Source of the DNA: Margaritifera margaritifera
Lineage: Eukaryota > Mollusca > Bivalvia > Unionida > Margaritiferidae
Length of the DNA stretch: 64,000 bases
Assembly (NCBI GenBank): GCA_029931535.1
Contig: JAQPZY010001621.1
Location: 3,014,001-3,078,000 of the forward strand
Direction: 5' to 3'
Shown here: in pieces, positions 44,470-57,298 of the stretch
How positions within the stretch are numbered: the stretch's first letter is position 1
How the letters are laid out: the number at the start of each line of letters is the position of its first letter
Translations under genes and position numbers: made by a program
The notes under the pieces: model-generated
The model's input: only the letters and a program-made list of their open reading frames with translations
The model's database searches: none
Told to the model about the DNA's origin: nothing

Positions 44470-45578
44470 CAGTGAAACCCCGCTATAACGCGATATTTGG
44501 GGTCCATAAAATTCGATCGTGGAAAAAGCGGGGTCGCGTTATTGCGGGGTTTTACTATATTTTACTTTATTCAGAGAACAACGTATACATGTCTAATGTA
44601 TAGCATGAATAGGGTATCAACACCGTTTACTATCTGATATCGATATGTCTTTGTTTTCCCACATGATAACCCTTTGATTGAGCCACGAGTATGTTCAGTG
44701 CCAAGTAACAGAGAGTGGTTATTTGAACTCCCTGCGATCTTGCCGCCCAAGCTCAGTCCCTACATAAGCACCCACATATGACAATCTTTGATCTTGCCCC
44801 CCAAGCTCAGTCTCTACATAAGCACCCACATATGACAATCTTTGATCAACCACCGCATTGTCTGGTGCTTGGTTGTGTATGCAGTTAAAGAAGAAACATA
44901 AGTCGGCTATTGTTTGCGCAATGACTGTATACAGGATGAATTGAAGTCCAGCGCACGTGTTGGCGGCTTACGTTTTTTGATGTTTATTAAATCGTGAGAA
45001 TCTTTTATCAACCAAAACATTGTCTGATGCTCCGTTGTGTATGCAGTTAAAGAAGAAAAACATGTCTGCTATTGTTTGAGCAATGAGTGTATACAGAATG
45101 AATTGAAGACAAACACAAAGAAGACTTACTGGCTTTACTCATGGATCAGTAATAAGTAACATTTCCGATAATGTTTATTTTGGCATAGCACTTCAAGAAA
45201 TTGGTGACATTGTTAAATTTCAGAAGCCACGCCACGATTGAATTCATACGTGATCTCTTCCCCAAAATGATAATAAACTTTTTAAACACTATTTCTCGTA
45301 CTTAAAAAAAAAATTTAAAAATCAGTGTACGAGAAAAATACATGTACATGTATATAAATTTCAGGAACCACGCCACAAATGTATTATACTCGAATTCATA
45401 CGCGATCTCTTTCCCAAAATGATACTGTAATATACACATTTTATACACTATTTCTCGTACTTAACAAAAAAAAAAAATTCATGTGCGAATGAATACATGA
45501 TATTTTGGGAGCCACACCACGATTGCGTTATATCCAAATTCGCATTATAGCAGGGCGCGTTATAGATGGGTTTCACTG
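44470..45578. mobile_element. pogo/Tigger-like DNA element, non-autonomous, 1.1 kb
   Basis: TA flanks both ends (44468-44469, 45579-45580). The termini CAGTGAAACCCCGCTATAAC and, inverted, CAGTGAAACCCATCTATAAC match except at two bases, and CGCG follows in both. An inverted inner copy of the left end lies near 44535-44560. No transposase frame is seen. The interior contains several local duplications and a core shared with the element at 52591-54154. Confidence 0.88.
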
Positions 45579-46199
45579 TAGCTGTAGATGAACATTTGGT
45601 ACATGCACGGCAGGTCCCATATGTGTCAGCTGCCTTAAAAAAAAATTATTTTACACATTTTGTCATCATGGTCTATCAATTTTCTGGAAGTCAAGAACAA
45701 AAAAATATCAGGAAATAACAAACTGAAAGTGTTCACCTGCACAAATAATCAACACTTGTTACTAAATAAGCAAATAAATATCAGCATGAAAACAACCATC
45801 AATGGGCACCAATGAGACCATGTTTGAGCACAAGGCCAGAAAAAAAAAAAAGAAAGTCCCCAACTGCAAGAAATTCACATAAATATCAACAAAATTGACA
45901 TAAAAAATGGCTGAAACATGTAGTAAATACCTTTACACTCAATACTACACTGACTTTGTCGATGGATGGTCAATAATCCACAAGATTAACTTAGATTCTA
46001 TAAGTGGTAGAAGGTACAATGTATGTCATATTGAACGAAAGCTAAAAACTGATAAACAACCGTAGCCACCTAGCAGTAGTGAGGGGAGGTAATGGGATGA
46101 ATTCGGAAGATTTTCTCCCCTTTGTCTATATGGAATATAGATTGGAAAGACAAGTTTTTTTGTCTTACCACAATTGCTGGATTCAAGGGGAAGCACAAC
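45579..46199. other. Intron stretch, nothing recognised
   Basis: No signal beyond A-rich runs. Confidence 0.4.
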
Positions 46200-47700
46200 T
46201 TCTGTCTAATGGTGATGTGATTGGGTAATGAATGTATTCAGAGGTAAAAGGGTCCATGATATCAAGGGTACAATGAACAGATTGCTAAAAACAAAAAATT
46301 CACTCAAGCATGACAATTAGGTTATAGTGGCCTAGTTTTTTGCATGGTTGAGTTATCCTACTTGAGATGCCTCCATATGCCATGTTTCATGTGTGTACTA
46401 CTAGGTAAAAAAGGATCCAAGATACTGAGAGGGAAACAAATGGATAACTGACAACACAATTCTCTCAAGCATGGTCACAATGATCTAGGTTTCATATGGT
46501 AAGATTACTCACCTCCATATGTATCCACATTACAATTTTCATAATGTAGGTGAAATAGAGTCTAAAATATTGAGGATGTAATAAAGAGATAGCTAAAAAT
46601 AACATGGACACCCAAGCATGAACATAATGTCAAGTGTTGGTATGGAAGTGTTACTGTTGTTATGATGCATTCATGTACCAATTTTCATGTGTAGATGAAA
46701 TAGGGTCCAAGATAGTGAGGGTGTAATGAATGAAAATTCAAAAGTCACTAGAGTGTAAATATAAGTCACTAGAGTGTAAATATATGGTCACATTGACCTA
46801 TTTTTGGTATGTTATAAGTTATTTTCTTTGTGCTGCAATCACGTTGATTTTCATGTATTGGTGAAATAGGGCCAAAGATATTGAAGGTATAACAAACAGA
46901 AACGGAAACAATAAGTCACTCATGAATGAAAACTGGGTCACATTGATAGAGTTTTGGTTTGTTTGAGTTATTCTTATTGAGATCCATCCACATAACAATT
47001 TTCATAAGTGTAGGTTACATAGGGTCCAAAATATTGAGGGTGAAATTAAGAAACAGCTGAAAATAAAAGTCACTCTAGCATGAAAATTGGGTCAAACTGA
47101 CCTAGTTTTTGTATAGTTGCATAACTTTTATCAACATGTAATCACATATCAATTTTCAGGAGTAGGTGAAATAGGGTCAAACATATTGGGGGTGTAAAGA
47201 ATGAACAGCTGAAAATACAAGTAAGTCATGCATAAAAATTAGGTCACAAAAGACGTCATTTTGGTTGAGTTACTTTCATCAAGATGTATCTACATACCAA
47301 TTTGTATGAATGTAGGTGAAATTGAGTCCAAGATATTGAGGGTGTAACAAAAGAACAGTTGAAAATACAAAGTCACATAAGTATGCAAACTAGGTCTTAA
47401 TAACCTAATTTTGGTATGGTTGAGTTACTTTTGTTAAGATGTTCTACATACCGATTTTCATAAGCACAGGTAAAACTGAGTCCAAGATCTCGAGGGTGTA
47501 TTGAACAAACAGCTGAAAATACACAAGTCAATCACGCAAGCAAATTAGTGACCTATTTTTTGTATGGCCAACCAAGTTAATCTTCCTGGGATTCATCCAC
47601 ATAACAAATTTCACAAGTGTAGATGTATTGATGGAATAATGAAATATTGAGAGGGTAACGAACAAACCAGCAAAAACAAATGAACAAACACAGGAATGCA
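46200..47700 (+). repeat. Degenerate tandem repeat of about 150-170 bp, nine to ten units
   Basis: Units share GTAGGTGAAATAGGGTCCAA, GATATTGAGGGTGTAA, GAACAGCTGAAAATACA, AAGTCACTCAAGCATGAAAA, TTGGGTCACATTGACCTAG and GGTATGGTTGAGTTACT. Local duplication (AAGTCACTAGAGTGTAAATA twice) occurs at 46741-46782. Confidence 0.8.
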
Positions 47701-47866
47701 TGGGCAAAATGCCATTTCCCCTTTCCAATGAAGTTAGCTGGCAAAGGGTTAAAAAGGCAACTGGAAAAAATTAGTCTAAATCACTGAGATTTCAAAGCTA
47801 CAAAGTTTAATGCATATTCCCTTTTCTAGTGTTATCAAAGACCTTGTATTTCAGTTCAGTTCTTAC

Positions 47867-47965
47867 CTTGGCAGTACCATACCAAACACAGAACATGGCC
47901 ACTCTGGAGCCATCTCGAGTGTGCAACATATGGATCAGTCCCTCTCTTAATGCCTCAATCATCTC
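47867..47965 (-). CDS. PUM3: PUM3 exon with HTRDGSRVAMF
   Basis: Acceptor TTTGTAG ends at 47966 and donor GTAAGA is at 47861-47866; phase 0 at both ends, 33 codons. Encodes EMIEALREGLIHMLHTRDG, then SRVAMFCVWYGTAK. Window residues 96-128. The TRDG-RVAM motif is a PUM3 hallmark. Confidence 0.95.
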
Positions 47966-48640
47966 CTACAAAGGAAGAAACAAGAATAAATGAAGAAACG
48001 AAGAACATTTGTTCCCAGCTATGGACTAGATCATATATAGAGCTTCATAAATCTATTCATCTGCTTGTCCTGACAAATGGTCAGTGGATAAGGATGAGTG
48101 ACTTCTTCCAAAAGAATGAAAAGACAATTGGTCATTTTCTGGTCTCTTACCCTGCAGGAAAAGTAGCGAAATGAAAATATTTCAAGGCGTGATATACCAT
48201 CAGAAAGCAGAAAGTTATTTACTTTTTGAGCTGCAGTTCCTCAAAAAATACATTGCTATGAATGCAACATCAAAATGTGAAACCACAATGGGACTTTATT
48301 TGCTAATATAAAATATTTTGTAACAAATAGTCAAGTTACTGTGCATGAATAATGGATCACAATTTACAATTTGAGAAGAATTTAGACTTAAGATTTACTA
48401 TTAATGGTAGTTAGAAACATCAAAGACACTTAATCCCCCCCCCCAATATACTTTATAATCAAATGACATGGGATAAAATGGAGGCCTGAAATGGTAAAGC
48501 GGGTCTCAGTTTGAGGCAGAATTCAAATCAAAGTTCTGACAAGATGCTCATATATGTTTGTTGTGTAGTAGAATGATTAATCTTTCCAAGTTTGTCGCCA
48601 GGCGAAGTCTACATGAAGCTTAAGATTGTCCAAATGATGT
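47966..48640. other. Intron stretch, nothing recognised
   Basis: Contains a short C run near 48437. No other feature. Confidence 0.45.
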
Positions 48641-49528
48641 GAATACCATCCTACTTCTGTTTCAATGCTTTTGCCATTGTCCGATGATGAGAATACCATC
48701 CTACTTCTGTTTCAATGCTTTTGCCATTGCCCAATAATGTGAATACCATCCTACTTCTGTTTCAATGCTTTTGCCATTGTCTGATGATGAGAATACCATC
48801 CTACTTCTGTTTCAATGCTTTTGCCATTGCCCAATAATGTGAATACCATCTTACTTCTGTTTCAATGCTTTTGCCATTGCCCAATAATGTGAATACCATC
48901 TTACTTCTGTTTCAATGCTTTTGCCATTGTCCGATGATGAGAATACCATCCTACTTCTGTTTCAATGCTTCTGCCATTGTCCGATGATGAGAATACCATC
49001 CTACTTCTGTTTCAATGCTTTTGCCATTGCCCAATAATGTGAATACCATCCTACTTCTGTTTCAATGCTTTTGCCATTGTCTAATAATGTGAATACCATC
49101 TTACTTCTGTTTCAATGCTTTTGCCATTGCCCAATAATGTGAATACCATCTTACTTCTGTTTCAATGCTTTTGCCATTGTCCAATAATGTGAATACCATC
49201 CTACTTCTGTTTCAATGCTTTTGCCATTGCCCAATAATGTGAATACCATCTTACTTCTGTTTCAATGCTTTTGCCATTGTCCAATAATGTGAATACCATC
49301 CTACTTCTGTGTCAATGCTTTTGCCATTGTCCAATAATGTGAATACCATCCTACTTCTGTTTCAATGCTTTTGCCATTGTCCAATAATGTGAATACCATC
49401 CTACTTCTGTGTCAATGCTTTTGCCATTGTCCAATGATGTGAACAGCATCCTACTTCTGTGTCAATGCTTTTGCCATTGTCCAATGATGTGAATACCATC
49501 CTACTTCTGTTGCAATGCTTTTGCCATT
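48641..49528 (+). repeat. 50-bp minisatellite, about 18 copies
   Basis: The period is exactly 50 bp, each unit starting GAATACCATCCTACTTCTGT. A conserved 40-bp part is followed by a variable 10-bp part of three main types (TCCGATGATGA-like, CCCAATAATGT, TCCAATAATGT). It lies in a PUM3 intron and is not coding. It is not a CRISPR array: there are no unique spacers. Confidence 0.97.
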
Positions 49529-49951
49529 CACAAAATGAGGTAAATGGTTCAATGGGAATGACACTTTTCTTCAATCAGTCTCTATTTTAGCAGCTTACAT
49601 TGCCATTACCTGATCAGAGTAATAATTAACTTCACATAAAAATGATGTACACACTACTGAATGCAGCTTTTGCCAAGTTAACACCAATCAATCTAGCCAA
49701 GCAATTCCCAACTTTCATTTGTATAAATAATGAGAATGTCCTGATGTACCACACTCCACATTCAATATACCTAGGAACAAAGCCAAGGATATCTCAGTTT
49801 TGCAAGTGTCAATAGTTTTGAATGAGAAATTGGGTGATATTCATAACATACGACAGTCGACATCTCTACTCTATTTCTGGTGGTAAAAATACCTCATTGG
49901 AACCAACAATCATCTACTATAAAGTGTGCACAATATGAGCAAATTTGACTA

Positions 49952-50036
49952 CATGACCCGACTCCAAACATGACCTGACTCCAAACATGACCAGACTCCA
50001 AACATGACCTGACTCCAAACATGACCTGACTCCAAG
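49952..50036 (+). repeat. 17-bp tandem repeat, five copies
   Basis: CATGACCTGACTCCAAA is repeated at 49952, 49969, 49986, 50003 and 50020, with single-base variants. Confidence 0.97.
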
Positions 50037-50186
50037 CCAAATTACCTGGCTTCAAATTCTAGGACCCTAGGGAGTTAAGGGAATCCCTGTGTTACAAACT
50101 GCCTAAAAAATTGACCAAATTGAAATACCTTGCAGCTAAAATGAAGTTTTAAATTTATAGTGTGTTCATGTGTGTGTGTTTACTGA

Positions 50187-50190
<4 letters not shown>

Positions 50191-50249
<59 letters not shown>
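50191..50249 (+). repeat. (GA)n microsatellite
   Basis: About 29 uninterrupted GA dinucleotides. Confidence 0.98.
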
Positions 50250-50252
<3 letters not shown>

Positions 50253-50954
50253 GGGAAGTTAAAGTGCTACTGTGTAAGAAACTACATAAAACATGACAAA
50301 ATTTAAAGGTAGAAAGGTTCTTCAGATAAAATGCAGTTTTAAATTTGCTCTTAAAGTAAAAATTGCCTTAAGAACAAAGTGCTGACCACATCTTTTATCA
50401 TAATGATTGTTTCTTATTAGCTCTGACATGAGAGAAATAGAGACTGGCATACACAGGTCTGTGCAAAACAAGTGCAGACTATTACAAAATAAATCATATA
50501 TTTGTAGCATATATTCAGTCTGTGAGATGGAAGTGAGGTATTTATCTTATCAACCATGCCATTTACTTTTCTTTCTTCAAAACATTTACAATGTGCAAGT
50601 TTAAGATTTCCTACCATTGTCTGATATGAACAAGCATCAATTGTTGTATAATTAGTTGTACTACTGACAGATTATTTTAAAGTCAGTAATGTTTTTTAAA
50701 TCTCTGGAGTTTCAGATAAATATCATTTAGTTTCCATTTAAATTTTATTCAAGATGCAAATGACCTTTTTATTAATATGGTGCAAGAGGTTATGTGATAA
50801 AAACAAGTTGAATCCAAATACTTGTAAACAACAACACTGCCACCTACTACACTAGGATGAAAGCTAGAGAAAAATCACCTAGTAAAGGTTATGACATTAA
50901 AATGCTATAAATACTCCTAGATACAAGGACAAAATTTATGAATCTCATACTTAC

Positions 50955-51030
50955 TGCCCTCATCTTGTCCCCAGCATAAGTGAAAAACTCCAAGAACAGC
51001 TTGTGGACCATAGAGTGAAGAAGAATATTC
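50955..51030 (-). CDS. PUM3: PUM3 exon with LHSMVHKLFLEFF
   Basis: Acceptor TTGGACAG ends at 51031 and donor GTAAGT is at 50949-50954. One base finishes a split lysine codon, then NILLHSMVHKLFLEFFTYAG and DKMRA. Window residues 70-95. The HS-VHK-FL-FFTYA pattern fits the family well. Confidence 0.95.
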
Positions 51031-51997
51031 CTGTCCAATAGATAAACAGATATCAATAAAGATCAACGGGTTCAATAAATGACAATAAGGGCAGATATTT
51101 TGATCTAAATCATCCTTTAACTTGTGTATTAAAAATTTCCCTGATATTGACTATTTCTTATTAGCTTTGACACAAGAGCTCTTCTGGAGTTATTTTTATT
51201 CAGTATAAATAACTGGGAATAAAACAAAACTTAAATCAACTTTAAGTCATGATTTTAGCATATAATTTTAATTCTATAAATTTCATGGTTGTTCTAAAAC
51301 CACCAATTAAAAGACGCAACAAAATGTGTTCCTTCTATGGAAAGAATGTATCCCTTCCCCATGCCACAAATATACATATACTGTAGTATCACAAATTTGT
51401 GTGGGGTACCAATTTTTGTGGATTTTGTTGTTGTCCCAAACCACTAATTTAAAGACCCAATTAAAACTAGCCACATATGATAAAGAAGCCCCCCCCCCCC
51501 ATTTTCTTACTGTGTTTCATTTCTAGAGATCAACAAAGCTATTTGATAAATCAACGTCATTTCTGTAATCTGGTAATAAAATATTTGCTTCTACTTATTC
51601 AAATCGAGTCTTCATTCAAGTGAAACTGTTGTTGAAAAACTTAAAATCTTCATGAAAGCACATCTCACTTTATCCAAGCATGCTTAATCCCAAATGAACA
51701 ACATGACTGTAAAATACTGAAACTATTGCTTGAAGCACAATTACTAATGAAACACTATATACACTAATTATGGCAGAGTACTGAAGCTCACACTTCACTG
51801 ATTTTCAGACAAAACCACTGAATCAACATCGTGTCAATTAAGTTGCCTGGTACACACAAATGTTTTTCATGTAAATAATCCTGATATATCCTTCACACAA
51901 TTTTGTGTGATCTGCATATCCATTCAGGATGAATCGGCTTGATTGATGAGGTTTTAAGTAAAGTCTAGTCGTTGAAGTTGGACTGTACATGAGGCTA
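51031..51997. other. Intron stretch, nothing recognised
   Basis: Holds a short C run at 51490-51500 and AT-rich sequence only. Confidence 0.45.
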
Positions 51998-52104
51998 GAC
52001 CAACAAGTTGCTCTCCACCTTTTTCTTCTGACATCACTGGTGGCAGTTGTTCTCCGCCACCTGTCATGTCAGAAAAAAAGAAGAGGAGAACTTGTTGATC
52101 CAAC
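51998..52104. mobile_element. Imperfect 107-bp hairpin, possible MITE
   Basis: ACCAACAAGTTGCTCTCC...TTCTTCTGACATCACTGGTGG pairs with the later CCACCTGTCATGTCAGAAAA...GGAGAACTTGTTGATCC, leaving a short loop. No target duplication was identified. Confidence 0.6.
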
Positions 52105-52166
52105 ATGAGACAGACTCAAAGGAGTGATTCCATTGTGTTTCAATTTAGTTAGCATCTTTGCACTTT

Positions 52167-52533
52167 GATAGGCTCTGAATACATCAATTGTTGACACTGC
52201 TTGCTAATTGTATTGTGCAAAGGGCAGCTGGTCATGTGTTTGGTTCACATGTGGAATGATGACATTATCCAAAATGATGGGGATCAAAGTTGAATTTTAC
52301 CACTCTTAAGCCATAAGCCACTGTGTTAATGCCATGGTCATCAGAAAGTTGATAGGCTCTGAATACATCAATTGTTGACACTGCTTGCTAATTGTATTGT
52401 GCAAAGGGCAGCTGGTCATGTGTTTGGTTCACATGTGGAATGATGACATTATCCAAACTGATGGGGATCAAAGTTGAATTTTACCACTCTTAAGCCATAA
52501 GCCACTGTGTTAATGCCATGGTCATCAGAAAGT
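52167..52533 (+). repeat. 184-bp tandem duplication, nearly identical
   Basis: 52167-52350 and 52351-52533 differ at one base I could see (CCAAAATGATGG versus CCAAACTGATGG) and in the last base. Each starts GATAGGCTCTGAATACATCA. It is a recent event. Confidence 0.96.
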
Positions 52534-52590
52534 AACTTTATGTACAGTGTTTTAAGGAAGAGATCATACACATGTACTTTAATAACCAAT

Positions 52591-54154
52591 TACTGTATAT
52601 ACTCGCTTATAAGTCTACGTTTTTTTACTTAGAATTCGACTCATGCAGAGTAGGGGTCGTCTTATAAGCCCGACATTAAAAAAATAAAAAAATCTTGGGG
52701 TAATGTTGGAAACTCTAGATGTTTGCAGTGCATAAAAATACTGTCAATTCATATATTTTTACGTTTCCATGCCACTATTCCTATGCAGTAATGCATATAT
52801 GGTATGCACTGTGTTTATCCGTTTCATGATGGTATTCATTACACAATACATCTACATTTATTTGGATTTTATTAATTTGAAAATATTACCGGTAAATTAA
52901 ATACTACCTACCGCAAAATGAAGTGTCCGTCAATTTTTACCGTGATTGTTTACTAGTAAGTATATTGCCTCCATTTTCGTGCAAGTCCGAACAACCTGTA
53001 TTTGTATTATTATTTGTGTTTTGCTGTATAAAGACTGTGCTTGATGCAATAAAAGTTTTGATTTAATTTGTATTTTCCTTTCCCACAAGTCAGATTTAAT
53101 TCCCAAGTGATATTTCCCAAGTTATCTGCCAGTGCACGTGGGCCGATAAGCCTTTGGCTTATAAAGGGACTCACTTTGTTTTCAAGTTGACAATCCTTTT
53201 GATCGAGCCGCCAATCTATACTTGTTCAGTGCCAAGTAGAGTTCTACAACTTCCTGTGCATATACTTTGACCTTAATCCCTTTGCTTGTAAAGGCACCAC
53301 ACTCTTTGTTTTCCCACGTGACAACCCTTTGATCAAGCCGCGAGTTTGATACATGTTCTGTGCCAAGTAACAGAGGGTGGCTATATGAACTCCCTGTGAT
53401 CTTGCCGCACAATTGACATGTGTTCAGTTGCAGCCTTTAATTGATTTCTGACTTTATGATCAAAGTGTTACTCACAGAGCCCAAGCTCAGTCTTTGCATA
53501 AGCACCCGCATATGACAGTAAAGCCGAGAATCAGAGTCGGACGAGATTTACGATGACTAGACAACGATGTAGGATTTCAGAACTTTATCAGAAAATGAGG
53601 ATTCATTCTTGGACTTTGTACCAGATGACATTAGATAGTGACATTTACAGGATACCGTGAATCACAAAAAAGTGGACTTAACATTCGTTGTTTATTTGTA
53701 CGTGTGGAATTAACATATTATGGGATATTGTGAATCGGATCATTCTGAACTTATATTTTTATACCAGTATGTGACCTATAATTGAATTCGTGGATTTATC
53801 ATATAAATGGATTTAAAATGTCAAACATTATGGATTTCAATGGACTTTATTACACAAAGATGGACAAATTGTAAGTTGTCAATTTATTTGTGACATATTT
53901 CACTCAAAAATATAATTGTATTTTACACTGGTTTTGTCTTTATTTTTCTTATCTATCTATCCAGTTTGGCTTGTTTATATTTCCAAAGTGCATTTCTGAC
54001 TCACTAAGAAGTCACCCCTTTAGAAGGATCTGACTTGTAAAATACACCCCGACTTATAGGAGGGTCATAGCGAAATTCACTTTTTGCTGCCCTAAAAAAA
54101 GGGGGGGGGTGTCGACTTATAGTCGAGTCGACTTATAATCGAATATATACAGTA
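52591..54154. mobile_element. TA-flanked DNA element with TACTGTATATACTCG ends, 1.56 kb
   Basis: The left end TACTGTATATACTCGCTTAT faces the right end ATCGAATATATACAGTA, giving an inverted repeat of about 25 bp with few mismatches, with TA at both borders. The interior has no transposase frame. It includes a segment (about 53290-53515) shared with the element at 44470-45578 and a weaker duplicate at 53160-53260. Its termini resemble those of the double-hairpin MITEs. Confidence 0.82.
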
Positions 54155-55102
54155 GCTTAGTGTTGCTGGCTGCATCGGCTCCCTTTAATGTTGAGTGTAA
54201 GAGATTGATTTTGACAGGTGTTTGATTTGCGCTCATACAGGTGGTAGTATTGTTTTAACCACTGAAGTGACAGCCATTTGTTGTTGGCATAGTTTTGTTC
54301 TTTTGTATTCTTTATTTTGGGTATTTGTAGAGGTTAATTCACAAAATTAAATACCTACACATATGCAAACTTTGACAAGCAAAACCATGAATTAAAGTAC
54401 CCATGAAAATGTATTTTTTTTAAAAAATACAAAACTATGAAAATTGAGACTCACGAAAATAAATGATACTACAGTACAAAGAAAAATGTAATGCTTTGTA
54501 AAACAAGTTAATATAGCTCAATTCACAGTAAGTGAATGAATTTTAAAAATAAATACAGTAAAACCTACCAATTACGGTCACTGCTGGGACTGGAAAAATG
54601 TCTGATGAATTTAGGGGTGGTATGATTTCAGAGAATAAATTTGCTCAACAACAAAAAAAATTAAATTGGCCAAATGTGGCTGTAATAAGGAAGTAGTCTT
54701 ATTTTAGGTGTTTGCAAGATTTTTACTGTAGTATGAAAAATCTTGGTTCATCTCAGATATAGCAGACCTCTATTTTACTAAATCCATCAAAATGATAAAT
54801 TTTGCTACTTACAACTATGAATTTATGGCTCTGCCTATTGTCAGATCTCAAAATTATTTCTGAATATAAAACAAATGGATAAATAACTTGGACCTTTATT
54901 TTTGTTTGCATTTCTTCATAAACATAATTAGTAATAGATAAGTTATGCAAAACTGAACACTACATCTTGCCTGTGAAAATTTTTAAAAAATTGAATAAAA
55001 AATTGCAACAATGTTGTAACTGCCACAGTAGCCACCTATATTATAAACTGATACCAGCCACTTGTTTTCTGATAATGCTGGCAAGATAAAAATGAATCGT
55101 AC
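54155..55102. other. Intron stretch, holds one small MITE
   Basis: Apart from the MITE at 54554-54730, nothing is recognised. Confidence 0.45.
54554..54730. mobile_element. Small pogo/Tigger-like MITE
   Basis: TACAGTAAAACCTACCAATT at the left and TTTTTACTGTA at the right are inverted, with TA at both borders. Inner text (ACGGTCACTG, GTAATAAGG) is as in typical pogo-like MITEs. Arms beyond 10 bp are diverged. Confidence 0.7.
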
Positions 55103-55206
55103 TTATCTATAAGTGGCAACAGAGCCTCCTTCATGTTGCGCAGGATCATTTCTCTCTTGTCCGGCTGACTGGTCATTATTTGGTCCAAGGTCAAAATATC
55201 TGGAGT
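55103..55206 (-). CDS. PUM3: PUM3 exon with LDQIMTSQPDKREMIL
   Basis: Acceptor CTTTTAG ends at 55207 and donor GTACGA is at 55097-55102. Encodes TPDILTLDQIMTSQPDKREM, then ILRNMKEALLPLID and two bases of a lysine. Window residues 36-70. The phase matches both neighbours. Confidence 0.92.
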
Positions 55207-57298
55207 CTAAAAGAAATGTAACTGCCACAATTAAAAATAATTCAAATTGTACAAGACTGTTTAAAAGTAACGCTATATTTTCCTTGTGAACAATGGTGTC
55301 TGTTATTTTTAATAAACTTGAGCACTAAAATTCAAAAAATTGTTGATACTATTACTGCCATCGTCACTGCCAAGTAGGTTGTTCTATCTGATAAGCCTGA
55401 TAACAACTATAGCCAAGGGCCCCATTCTCTGTAATCTGCTCAGCAGGCTCTTAAACTGAAGAGCTTCTGTTGAAAAAAAAAAAGAGCTGAAGAGGATGGG
55501 GATTCTGGAATCATAATTCTTCTAAATGATGACGTGGAATGGTGCAAATTCAACTCATTCAAGGTCTCATTAATATAAAGATGCATACTATCTTTGGCTG
55601 AAATGCACCTTAATACAGTTATGCTGTGGAAAGCAAAGTTAGGAGCATGGGCAATCAGGGGCCATAACTCTTCCAAATGATAATGTGAAACTATTGAAAT
55701 TAAATTCATTCAAGGTCTCATCATTATAAAGCTGCATGTCAATGAGGTAGGCAGTATAAGGCTTCTTTTTGGCCCAAAAATTTACATATTTAAAAAAAAG
55801 TTGTTGATCTGATAATACCATGGCAAAAAATTTATCAACATTTAAAAAGCTTAAAATTGCAATTGATTTTTACAAATGATTTAGATATGATGTCATACGC
55901 ATATGGTCATGACATCACATTTGACTATAAAATAGACATTTTGTGCTACAATTGGAGCTACTTTAAAAAAATTAAGGTGGCCATCATGCGACAACCAAAT
56001 TCATATTTTTTTACAGAATATAAAGGTGTGCACGAATAACCCATTACAAGTATATCGTTTTGGTTGTTGCATGTGGACCATGTGAAAAACGAAGAAATTT
56101 AAGTACATCAGCATTAATTATTACCTTGCTTCTCTGTGTTTACAGATTGCATGAAAACAGTTATTACATTATTTACAATTATGTCATCAAAGTTTAAAGG
56201 ACAAGTTTGGAGATATAAGGGCCAATTTGGCCATTAAATTAATAATTTTAAGTGATGTTCCGAAATGGGTGTATGTTCATAAAAAAACACAAATTTCCCC
56301 ATAGCTCTACATTTCAAAGACCTCAAAAAAAACTGCCAGTGCAATTGTTTTATTTTTCGACAGAAGGCACTTGTTTAAAACTATCCAACACATATGCAAA
56401 TTTCATATGTGTTCTCATTTGAGTTCCTCCTTAATGAAAAGAAAAATGAAGGCGAACCATGTTCTTAGCTCACCCTTTATGTCCCTTGCCATATGGGCCT
56501 AAAATTTCAACTAAAAAGGATCACAAAGATGCGTTCTTCCTCCCTCTTTAACAATAACCAACATTAAAATATTCTTTTTGTCTTTTTTTTTCTAATCGCA
56601 TTTTGGGACATTCTGAATATATGGATGAGGGTAGTTAAATACAGAAGAGGCGCATGATGGAAGTCGAACCACAACAACAACAACTACAAAAAGCAGCTTA
56701 CGATATTATTTTACTAACAGGGTTTAAAAGATAAGGAATAATTATAGAAATAATTATTACAGTGCATCTTTTCCTTACCATGGTCATTTTAAATAGCATT
56801 TATTTTTTTATTTCATTTTGTAGATTATAATCATAAGGAATGTTTTTCTTCCTTTGAATTATTAATAATATCAAGTAAGCTTTTCCTCCCAAACAATGCA
56901 TAAACAAAACAGCTTTCGTCGCTGACAGTTTGAACATTTTTAATTCTTCCTTACACACAGTATTAACATTTGGCTATTATTACTATACAAAGTGTATGCA
57001 CTGCACTTTTGTGAAGAAAATTGTCAAGATATACATAAATTGCCTTTTCTGGGGTGATTCTGGCAAGATTTTGACAGCAAGTCAGTGCTAAACAAAACCA
57101 TGTGCAAAACGTTTTAATTGAAAACAAAAATAGGTGTAGAGTAATCAACTGAACCTAATGGAAATATACACATCATTTAAACACTGTTTCAAAACAAAAT
57201 CAATTTTTGTAAGTCTTATTATTGACTATTATGCACATTGTGTACAAAATCACAATTTAGGATACATATTTTTTGGCAATATGTGTGATAGGAGATAT
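55207..57298. other. Intron stretch with short repeat relics
   Basis: GGGCCATAACTCTTCCAAAT and CATTCAAGGTCTCATNATNA blocks occur at about 55520-55740 and again at 57560-57640. Otherwise nothing is recognised. Confidence 0.45.

Larger units (their letters stand above)
49529..50954. other. Intron stretch with two simple repeats
   Basis: Apart from the 17-bp array and the GA run listed separately, nothing is recognised. Confidence 0.5.

Noticed and set aside
48641..49528. CRISPR-like array
   Set aside because: Repeats are contiguous at exactly 50 bp with no unique spacers, and the genome is animal; it is a minisatellite.
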